Shown here piece by piece: positions 1 through 5,574 of a DNA stretch of 7,439 nucleotides. Numbering within the stretch: position 1 is the stretch's first letter; each line of letters begins with the position of its first letter. Made by a program: the position numbers and the translations under genes. This DNA comes from Candidatus Aciduliprofundum sp. (GTDB taxonomy: Archaea > Thermoplasmatota > Thermoplasmata > Thermoplasmatales > Aciduliprofundaceae): contig WAKY01000099.1 of assembly GCA_015523135.1 (NCBI GenBank), forward strand, positions 1-7,439. The letters run 5' to 3'. The notes beneath the pieces are model-generated. The model was not told where the DNA came from and searched no databases. It saw only the letters and a list, made by a program, of their open reading frames with translations.

Positions 1-1887
1 GTGCATTCCTTGCTTTATATAGGATACGATGCTTCTCGCACCCTTATAATCTAGATAATACTCTTTCATTAAAATCTCAATTGTCTTTTTCTCTCCCCTG
101 GCCTTAATACTTTTCTCCACAAACTCCCTGAATTTTCCAACCTCTATGCTCAAATCAAATGAGCGGGGAAGCATTTCACCGACCCAAGAAGGTACCGTGG
201 GTCTCTTACCCGTGGCATCTTTTACTACGACCTTCCCACTTCTAATGCTTAGAACCTCATAGCTCCTTGCGCCTAGAACAAAAACATCTCCCTTCTGCAA
301 TTTTTCTACAAATTTCTCACTTAAGCTCCCCAATCTCTTTCCTTCTTGGTCAATAACAAGATAATCTGCCTCATCTGGAATTGTACCTATATTCATAAAA
401 TAAATCATCCTGCTGCTTCTCTTCCTTCCAAAAACCATGTCCTCCTCATCAAACCATATTTTTGAATACACAGTGTCTCCTAAAACATAACCTCCAAGAT
501 AGCGGAGCACTTGTATGAACTTCTCTTTGGGTAATTCGTGATAGCAGTAAGAGGAGCGAATTATATTGTAGGCCTCATCTACTTCCCACCTCTTCTCTAT
601 GCTCATACCCACTATAATTTGAGCGAGAACATCTAGAGAGTTCTTAGGAATTCTAACTCTATCAATCTTGCCCTCATACGCGCATTTAACCAATGTGGTG
701 CATTCTATGAGCTCATCATTATCAAAAACCAAGAATCTGCCTTTAGCTGTGGCTCCATAAGCATGCCCACTACGCCCTATTCTCTGCAATCCCTTGGCAA
801 TGCTCTTTGGTGAGCCAATTTGCACAACCACATCTATGTACCCTATATCTATCCCTAATTCAAGGGATGTGGATGATATCACCGCCTTCAATTTTCCTTC
901 CTTTAATTCTTTCTCAACTCTCAACCTAGTTTCCTTGCTCAAAGAGCCATGATGCGCTTCTAAATTTTCAATGCCCTTCTCCTTTAGCTTATAAGCTACA
1001 TGCTCCGTCCCGCTTCTCGTGTTTGTGAAAATAAGCGTGGTGCGATGTCTGTTTATTATATCAACCAAAACATCGTACATTTTCTCATTCGCGACCTCAT
1101 AAGGCACGAGAGTTAGATCTTCAACTGGAGTTATAACCTTCAAATCTAGTTTTTTTCGTGCTTCAACTTCAATAATACTTACGTTCCTTGGCTCTTCCCC
1201 CTCATACCCTCCCAAATATTTTGCAATCTCCTCTATGGGCGCTTGAGTTGCGCTTAGTCCTATACGCTGAAAATTCTTGGCAAGGTATTGTAATCTTTCA
1301 AGATTCAATGATAGCATTACTCCCCTCTTATTATTTGCAAGCTCATGTATCTCATCAACGATTACATATTTAACATCCCTGAAACTCTCTCTAAACTTCG
1401 GGGCTGTTAGAACGAGAGATAGGGACTCTGGAGTAGTTATGAAAATATGAGGAGGTTTCCTAAGCATTTTTTGTCTCTCTGCTGTACTCGTATCACCTGA
1501 GCGAACTGCCACACGAATCTTTGGAATCTTAACCCCTTTGCTCTTGGCTAACTCTTTTATCTCTTCCAAAGGCACTTCAAGGTTCCTATGTATGTCATTT
1601 GCAAGGGCTTTGAGGGGAGAGATGTAAACACAATAAACCTTATCCTCAAGCTTTCCCTCCTTAGCCAAAAGAAATAATTCATTGATAATGGATATAAAGG
1701 CAGTTAGAGTTTTACCACTTCCTGTGGGAGAGGATACAAGAACATTTTTACCTGAATGAATTAAAGGAATAGCATATGCCTGTGGCTCTGTAAGCTCGGA
1801 ATACTTTGAAGTGAACCACTCTCCTATAATTGGATCAAAAAGCGATAGAACCTCGCCTTTGGTATACATCTTAGTGGCCCTCTCCAT
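1..1887 (-). CDS. lhr: Lhr-family ATP-dependent DEAD/DEAH-type helicase (partial, C-terminus beyond the left edge)
   Basis: A single frame of 629 codons runs from the ATG at 1887 to base 1 with no stop, so the C-terminus is missing. Superfamily 2 helicase motifs appear in order: a Q-motif-like LTEPQ (32-36), Walker A SPTGSGKT (53-60), SPLKAL (90-95), Walker B DEIH (178-181), SAT (212-214), LIFTNTRS (285-292), TSLELGIDIG (340-349) and the arginine-finger motif QRIGRSGH (368-375). After the two RecA domains comes GTIPD (501-505) and a stretch rich in GD, LG and WVGE, the typical layout of the winged-helix/beta-barrel part of Lhr-core proteins. Archaeal Lhr proteins are usually about 850-900 residues, so roughly a quarter is outside the window. 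Family members are 3'-to-5' helicases acting on DNA or RNA:DNA hybrids in repair or replication-fork processing; the exact role here is inferred. The start is supported by GAGGT at 1894-1898, 6 nt upstream of the ATG. An in-frame ATG at 1869 is a weaker alternative. Confidence 0.93.
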   Translation of the reverse strand, partial: MERATKMYTKGEVLSLFDPIIGEWFTSKYSELTEPQAYAIPLIHSGKNVLVSSPTGSGKTLTAFISIINELFLLAKEGKLEDKVYCVYISPLKALANDIHRNLEVPLEEIKELAKSKGVKIPKIRVAVRSGDTSTAERQKMLRKPPHIFITTPESLSLVLTAPKFRESFRDVKYVIVDEIHELANNKRGVMLSLNLERLQYLAKNFQRIGLSATQAPIEEIAKYLGGYEGEEPRNVSIIEVEARKKLDLKVITPVEDLTLVPYEVANEKMYDVLVDIINRHRTTLIFTNTRSGTEHVAYKLKEKGIENLEAHHGSLSKETRLRVEKELKEGKLKAVISSTSLELGIDIGYIDVVVQIGSPKSIAKGLQRIGRSGHAYGATAKGRFLVFDNDELIECTTLVKCAYEGKIDRVRIPKNSLDVLAQIIVGMSIEKRWEVDEAYNIIRSSYCYHELPKEKFIQVLRYLGGYVLGDTVYSKIWFDEEDMVFGRKRSSRMIYFMNIGTIPDEADYLVIDQEGKRLGSLSEKFVEKLQKGDVFVLGARSYEVLSIRSGKVVVKDATGKRPTVPSWVGEMLPRSFDLSIEVGKFREFVEKSIKARGEKKTIEILMKEYYLDYKGARSIVSYIKQGMH

Positions 1888-1893
1888 CTCTCT

Positions 1894-1898
1894 ACCTC
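1894..1898 (-). promoter_or_regulatory. Shine-Dalgarno site of the Lhr-type helicase
   Basis: On the minus strand GAGGT lies 6 nt upstream of the ATG at 1887. This is good complementarity to the 16S rRNA 3' end and favours 1887 over the in-frame ATG at 1869. Confidence 0.7.
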
Positions 1899-1915
1899 AG
1901 AATTGTAGGATTAGT

Positions 1916-1932
1916 GTATAAAAGCATAAAAG
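1916..1932 (-). promoter_or_regulatory. Tandem TATA-like boxes upstream of the helicase gene
   Basis: The minus strand reads CTTTTATGC followed directly by TTTTATAC, two near-identical copies of an archaeal TATA-like element within the 53-nt gap between sdaAA and the helicase. By the usual spacing of about 25 nt, the distal copy (1925-1932) would start transcripts near 1903 and keep the Shine-Dalgarno site. The proximal copy (1917-1924) would start near 1895, inside that site. This suggests the helicase has its own promoter besides any read-through from the serine dehydratase operon. Confidence 0.5.
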
Positions 1933-1940
1933 TTTTTGCC

Positions 1941-2792
1941 TCACAATTTTAGCTCCTTCAATATCCTTTTTGCAGTAGGGGTTGCAGCTATTCCTCCCTT
2001 CCCTGTTTCTCTCAAGCTCTCTGGCAAAGCTCTACCAACTTTTCCCATGGCCTCCACGACTTCATCAAAGGGTATAACACTTTCAATTCCTGCCATGGCC
2101 ATCTCAGCACTGGCAATGGCTATATTAACAGCAGTGGCATTTCTCTTCACGCAGGGCACTTCTACGAATCCACCAACGGGGTCACATACAAGGCCCATCA
2201 GGGACTTTAGAGCTATAGCCGCAGCATGTGCGCATTTCTCTCCATCGCCAGTGTAATAGTATGTTAGCATGGCAGCAGCCATGGCGGCTCCAGAGCCAAT
2301 CTCAGCTTGACAACCTCCTTCCGCCCCCGCTAATGTGGCCTTCTTGGATATCACATCCCCTATACCACCTGCAACAATAAAAGAATCAAGCAACTTATCA
2401 AAATTTTCATCTTTCTTCCAAAGTGCGTAAACTATGCCCGACATGACTCCACAGGCACCGGCAGTTGGACAAGCTACAATTCTTCCCATAGCAGCGTTGC
2501 TCTCGGCAAAGCTCAAGGCGGATATCATAGCTATTCTGTTAAAATCACTTATTAATTTTTGCTTGTAATTTTTCATCTTCCAAGCATTCATACCTGTCAT
2601 TCCCGTTAGAGTTTTTTGCTGTTTTCCAAAATTTCTAGCACCTTCTCTTATTATGGCCTTCAATATCTTCGCAGCTCCTTTCCTCGTAAATTCAACAGGA
2701 ACCCCCAACTCTTCATACTCTTCCTCCAAGATTATCTCATGCAATGGCTTTCTTTCATCCTTGCTCATCTTAACCAAATCTCCAAAATTCAT
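1941..2792 (-). CDS. sdaAA: L-serine dehydratase, iron-sulfur-dependent, alpha subunit
   Basis: This catalytic subunit, with its beta partner, converts L-serine to pyruvate and ammonia in the cytoplasm using an oxygen-sensitive [4Fe-4S] cluster. The 283-residue product has the family blocks TLTGMTG (61-67), VACPTAGACGV (106-116), GGCQAEIG (159-166), CDPVGGFVEVPCVKRN (203-218) and a C-terminal LRETGKGGIAATPT (260-273). Cys161, Cys203 and Cys214 are spaced 42 and 11 residues apart, the same spacing as the three cluster cysteines I recall for the Legionella enzyme (343, 385, 396). The tail ends in RILKELKL without cysteine, so the fourth-ligand 'tail-in-mouth' cysteine of single-chain bacterial enzymes is absent. 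I chose the ATG at 2792, which follows the beta stop by 2 nt and has GAGGG 7 nt upstream. A TTG at 2798 overlapping the beta stop would add two residues. It is co-transcribed downstream of the beta gene. Confidence 0.94.
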   Translation of the reverse strand: MNFGDLVKMSKDERKPLHEIILEEEYEELGVPVEFTRKGAAKILKAIIREGARNFGKQQKTLTGMTGMNAWKMKNYKQKLISDFNRIAMISALSFAESNAAMGRIVACPTAGACGVMSGIVYALWKKDENFDKLLDSFIVAGGIGDVISKKATLAGAEGGCQAEIGSGAAMAAAMLTYYYTGDGEKCAHAAAIALKSLMGLVCDPVGGFVEVPCVKRNATAVNIAIASAEMAMAGIESVIPFDEVVEAMGKVGRALPESLRETGKGGIAATPTAKRILKELKL

Positions 2793-2794
2793 TT

Positions 2795-3445
2795 TCAATC
2801 CCTCGGTATATAGAACAATTTATACACATAGTCACAATCTTTCATTCTTTTTAAATCTTCGTTTGGTAAATTTTCATCACTCTCAATTATACTTATTGCT
2901 TTGTTTTCTGCAACATTTACCCTGCGCATATACAGATTTGCAATGTTCTTTGTTATTCTCTCTAAAATTTTAGCCATGGCTCCTGGCTTGTCTTTCATAA
3001 CGAGAACCAATGTGTTGTATTCCCAAGCTATGTCGCATTCAACATCTTTAATTCTAACTATCCTTATCTTTCCACCACCAATTGAGGAGCCCATTATACT
3101 GTACTCATTCTCTCCTTTCCAAGTTTCTATAAGAACTGTGTTGGGATGAACATCTCCCAAATCATCCTGTGCAAATTCATACTCAACTCCCAACTTATCT
3201 GCAATCTTATAGGCATCCTTTATCCTCTCGTCATCGGCTCTCATACCTAAAATTCCTGCAAGAAGTGCTTTATCAGTGCCATGGCCCTTATGCGTTTCTG
3301 CAAATGAGCCATGAAGAGTGAATTTAACTTTTTCAGGTATACCCCCTGAAAACTTATAAGCAAACCTTGCAATTCTCAAAGCACCTAAAGTATGAGAGCT
3401 AGATGGACCAACCATAACGGGTCCAAGAACCTCTAATATTGCCAT
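2795..3445 (-). CDS. sdaAB: L-serine dehydratase, iron-sulfur-dependent, beta subunit (ACT domain)
   Basis: This is the non-catalytic partner of the split L-serine dehydratase, 216 residues, about the usual length for beta subunits. The N-terminal serine dehydratase beta domain (about 5-130) shows the hallmark GPVMVGPSSSHTLGA (8-22), then LHGSFAETHKGHGTDKA (44-60), HPNT (100-103) and GSSIGGG (119-125). The C-terminal part (about 144-213) is an ACT domain, recognisable from LVLVMKDKPGAMAKI (146-160), which in this family is a regulatory and assembly module that may sense an amino acid. The ATG at 3445 starts the protein at its expected position, only a few residues before GPVMVGPSSSHT. There is no clear Shine-Dalgarno site, but a TATA-like element centred near 3471 fits a leaderless mRNA. 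It is the first gene of the sdaAB-sdaAA operon. Confidence 0.94.
   Translation of the reverse strand: MAILEVLGPVMVGPSSSHTLGALRIARFAYKFSGGIPEKVKFTLHGSFAETHKGHGTDKALLAGILGMRADDERIKDAYKIADKLGVEYEFAQDDLGDVHPNTVLIETWKGENEYSIMGSSIGGGKIRIVRIKDVECDIAWEYNTLVLVMKDKPGAMAKILERITKNIANLYMRRVNVAENKAISIIESDENLPNEDLKRMKDCDYVYKLFYIPRD
2800..2804 (-). promoter_or_regulatory. Shine-Dalgarno site of sdaAA inside the end of sdaAB
   Basis: On the minus strand GAGGG lies within the last codons of the beta-subunit gene, 7 nt upstream of the ATG at 2792. It is too close to the TTG at 2798 to serve that codon, so it argues for the ATG and for translation coupled to the end of the beta gene. Confidence 0.65.
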
Positions 3446-3466
3446 AGTAGCGCCATAAAATATGAG

Positions 3467-3475
3467 AATAAAATC
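3467..3475 (-). promoter_or_regulatory. TATA-like element of the sdaAB-sdaAA operon
   Basis: The minus strand reads GATTTTATTC here, preceded by an A-rich stretch that could act as a BRE. Its centre is about 25 nt upstream of the ATG at 3445, so transcription would begin at or within a few nucleotides of the start codon, giving a leaderless message. Confidence 0.5.
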
Positions 3476-3490
3476 TTTTTTGTGAGGAAA

Positions 3491-3500
3491 ATTTATCTAT
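3491..3500 (+). promoter_or_regulatory. TATA-like element of the leuD-like/EamA operon
   Basis: ATTTATCTAT preceded by AAA (BRE-like) is centred about 25 nt before the ATG at 3521, and no Shine-Dalgarno site precedes that ATG. Both facts fit a leaderless transcript starting at 3521. They make the upstream GTG at 3482, which lies upstream of the TATA element, an unlikely start. Confidence 0.5.
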
Positions 3501-3520
3501 ATGCTAGAGATTTTCTCATT

Positions 3521-4051
3521 ATGAAAACTAGGACAATCAAAGGAAGAATATGGATGATAAAGGATAAAGATGGCAAGAGGATTGACAATATTGACACCGA
3601 TATGATTTTCCACAACAAATATCTATACATCACAGATTTAAAAGAAATGGGCGAGCATGCATTTTCCAATCTTCCTGGTTGGGAGGATTTCCCAAAAAAA
3701 GCAAAACCAGGAGATATACTGGTAGTTGGTCGCAATTTCGGGGCGGGAAGCTCTAGACAGCAGGCCGTGGATTGCTTCATTGCCCTTGGAATATCCGCCA
3801 TTGTTGGAGAGAGCTTTGGAGCAATATACAAGAGAAATGTAATAAACTCTGGATTGCCATTAATTGAAGCGCCTGGAATATTTGATTCCCCTATACAAAC
3901 AGGAGACATAATTGAGATAAACCTTGAAAGCGGAGAGATTTTCAAGGATGGAAAGCTAATATTCAAAGCAAAACCAATGTCAAAGGTGGCACTTGATATA
4001 TACGATGCCGGCGGGATATTTGAGTATGGGAGAACCTTAGAAAATGCGTAG
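3521..4051 (+). CDS. leuD: Aconitase-family small (swivel) subunit, 3-isopropylmalate dehydratase-like
   Basis: This 176-residue protein is the swivel-domain subunit of a two-subunit hydro-lyase. With a large iron-sulfur subunit such enzymes isomerise 3-isopropylmalate (leucine synthesis), homoaconitate or citramalate-type acids. Visible family signatures are DNIDTDMIF (22-30), KYLYIT (33-38), GDILVVGRNFGAGSSRQQA (64-82) and SFGAIYKRNVINSGLPLIEAP (98-118). The GSSR arginine binds substrate in the family. The next residues are QQ, where EH or EQ is common. The specificity loop YLYIT carries no arginine, which by my recollection is nearer to isopropylmalate enzymes than to methanogen homoaconitase (YLRT). 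No large subunit is in the window, so the substrate is uncertain. A GTG start at 3482 would add 13 residues with no family match and would lie before the TATA element. The gene overlaps the next by 8 nt. Confidence 0.85.
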   Translation: MKTRTIKGRIWMIKDKDGKRIDNIDTDMIFHNKYLYITDLKEMGEHAFSNLPGWEDFPKKAKPGDILVVGRNFGAGSSRQQAVDCFIALGISAIVGESFGAIYKRNVINSGLPLIEAPGIFDSPIQTGDIIEINLESGEIFKDGKLIFKAKPMSKVALDIYDAGGIFEYGRTLENA

Positions 4052-4895
4052 ATCTACAGCTATCATATCACTATTTCTCGTGTGTGTAGTATGGGGTGCC
4101 ACATTTCCTCTTGTAAAGGCATCCCTAGATTATATCTCTCCTCTAGGGTTTATAACATTGAGGTTCTTGCTTGGATTTAGTACTCTTGCTATTTTTCTAT
4201 TTAAAAGTTTAAAAAATAGCAAAAATACTTTAATTCCAGGTCTAATTCTTTCCATATTTCTCTTCTTGGGATATTTCTTTCAAACAGTTGGGCTAAAATA
4301 CACTACATCATCTCATTCTGGATTCATAACGGGGCTATATGTGATATTTACTCCCCTATTTGCCGTTTTAATGCTAAAGGAGAAAATAACCACAAAGGTA
4401 TCCATCGCAGTTATCCTATCTCTAATAGGATTATACTTGATATCAAACATAAGCGGTAGCATAAACTTTGGAGATTTCTTAACACTTCTTTGTGCCATTG
4501 CCTACGCTATTCAAGTTGTTCTTGTGGCAAAGTATAGTAGAATACACGATCCAAATACTCTAACAATAATCGAACTTGCCTTTGTGTTCATATTCTCATT
4601 GGGAGGATGGACTATTGAAGGATTTAGGGTATATTGGAGCTGGCTGATGATATTTGGAGTTGCATTTACAGGAATATTTGCCACTGCTCTTGCCATATTA
4701 GTACAAACTCATGCTCAAAGGGTATTACCATCATCCCATGCAGCTATAATATACACAACAGAGCCAGTATTTGCAGGAATATTTTCATATTTATTTTTAG
4801 GTGAGAGCTTGAGTACCAAGGGATTTATCGGTGCAGCTCTCATTCTTCTTGGAATGCTCTTAGTAGCCCTTGATAAATCTCATCAAGAGCTTTAG
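4044..4895 (+). CDS. EamA/DMT-superfamily transporter (10 predicted membrane segments)
   Basis: This 283-residue, very hydrophobic protein has two tandem EamA repeats. Likely membrane segments are about 5-25, 34-54, 64-82, 94-112, 119-136, 143-163, 173-190, 197-219, 232-252 and 257-276. Family marks include VVWGATFPLVK (15-25) in the first helix, GLYVIFTPLFAVLMLKE (97-113) closing repeat 1 and TEPVFAGIFSYLFLGE (239-254) closing repeat 2. Members export or import amino acids, nucleobases or other small metabolites; the sequence does not fix the substrate here. The ATG overlaps the stop of the leuD-like gene (ATGCGTAG, 8 nt), so the two are almost certainly co-transcribed and translationally coupled. 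The context makes export or uptake of an amino or keto acid a guess only. The last 56 nt run antisense to the end of the sirtuin gene. Confidence 0.92.
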   Translation: MRRSTAIISLFLVCVVWGATFPLVKASLDYISPLGFITLRFLLGFSTLAIFLFKSLKNSKNTLIPGLILSIFLFLGYFFQTVGLKYTTSSHSGFITGLYVIFTPLFAVLMLKEKITTKVSIAVILSLIGLYLISNISGSINFGDFLTLLCAIAYAIQVVLVAKYSRIHDPNTLTIIELAFVFIFSLGGWTIEGFRVYWSWLMIFGVAFTGIFATALAILVQTHAQRVLPSSHAAIIYTTEPVFAGIFSYLFLGESLSTKGFIGAALILLGMLLVALDKSHQEL

Positions 4896-5571
4896 TTGCT
4901 TTATCTCTTATCACAAAATCTGCATATCTACTGACTGGTGTTTCTTGAGGATTTATCTCCACGATTTTTGCCCCTTTGCTCCAAGCCAGACGAGGTAGAT
5001 AAGCGGCTGGATAAACCTGAGCTGATGTGCCTATAACAAACATAACATCGCATGATTGCGATAGTTCATAGGCCTTATCCACATCATAAACTGGCTCTCC
5101 AAACCAAACTACATCAGGACGAAGCAAGCCACCACATCTCTCGCATCTCGGGGGGATTTTCTTTAAGGGCACATCGTAATTGTAATACCTCCTTCCACAT
5201 TCTATACATTTAACTCTCCATATATTCCCATGCATCTCAATGACGTTCTTGCTCCCAGCCCTGGTGTGCAGGCCATCTATGTTCTGCGTTATCACCCAGA
5301 AATCGTAAAAATTCTCCAAAAGTGCCAAAACCTCGTGCGCCCTGTTGGGTTTTGCCCTCGCTATATTTCTCCTTCTCTCATCGTAGAATCTCCAAACTAA
5401 AGCTGGATCCTTCTCGAATCCTTCCATGGTGGCAACCTTCTCCACGGGGTATCCTTCCCAGAGACCTCCCGAGCCGCGAAATGTGGGTATCCCGCTCTCG
5501 GCACTCACGCCTGCGCCTGTTAGAGCAACAACCCTTCTCGCCTCTTTGAGCACATCTATTAGCTCATCCAT
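4840..5571 (-). CDS. cobB: NAD-dependent protein deacylase, Sir2 family (class III-like)
   Basis: Sirtuins remove acyl groups from lysines while cleaving NAD to nicotinamide and O-acyl-ADP-ribose. The 243-residue protein is full length. Visible elements are the NAD-binding GAGVSAESGIPTFRG (19-33), TQNIDGLH (95-102), catalytic His114 in MHG, a zinc site of Cys122, Cys125, Cys143 and Cys146, VVWFGEP (154-160), GTS (181-183) and EINPQETP (205-212). Tyr63 and Arg66 in FYDERR match the Tyr-X-X-Arg pair that reads negatively charged acyl groups in CobB and SIRT5, so desuccinylase or demalonylase activity is plausible besides deacetylation; Alba-type chromatin proteins are known archaeal sirtuin targets. 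The ATG lies 3 nt after the prs stop. GGGGAG at 5581-5586 (9 nt upstream) is the better Shine-Dalgarno site, since GAGGT abuts the ATG. The 3' end overlaps the convergent transporter gene by 56 nt. Confidence 0.95.
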   Translation of the reverse strand: MDELIDVLKEARRVVALTGAGVSAESGIPTFRGSGGLWEGYPVEKVATMEGFEKDPALVWRFYDERRRNIARAKPNRAHEVLALLENFYDFWVITQNIDGLHTRAGSKNVIEMHGNIWRVKCIECGRRYYNYDVPLKKIPPRCERCGGLLRPDVVWFGEPVYDVDKAYELSQSCDVMFVIGTSAQVYPAAYLPRLAWSKGAKIVEINPQETPVSRYADFVIRDKATKALDEIYQGLLRAFQEE

Positions 5572-5574
5572 ACC

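Noticed and set aside
1936..2256. Plus-strand open frame of 106 codons opposite sdaAA
   Set aside because: It is the antisense shadow of a strongly conserved gene and resembles no family.
3432..3456. A 7-codon reading frame (ATG at 3456, minus strand) overlapping the start of sdaAB, possible leader peptide
   Set aside because: The predicted transcript start is at or near 3445, so the small frame would not be transcribed, and it has no ribosome site.
3482..3520. GTG start at 3482 giving a 189-residue LeuD-like protein
   Set aside because: The 13 extra residues have no family match and the GTG lies upstream of the TATA-like element that best fits the ATG at 3521.
3511..3527. Short inverted repeat TTTTC/GAAAA around the LeuD-like start codon
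   Set aside because: The 5-bp stem in AT-rich DNA is expected by chance and is not convincing as an operator or hairpin.
3493..3966. Minus-strand open frame of 157 codons opposite the LeuD-like gene
   Set aside because: The LeuD-like protein has clear conserved motifs across this region; the antisense frame has none.
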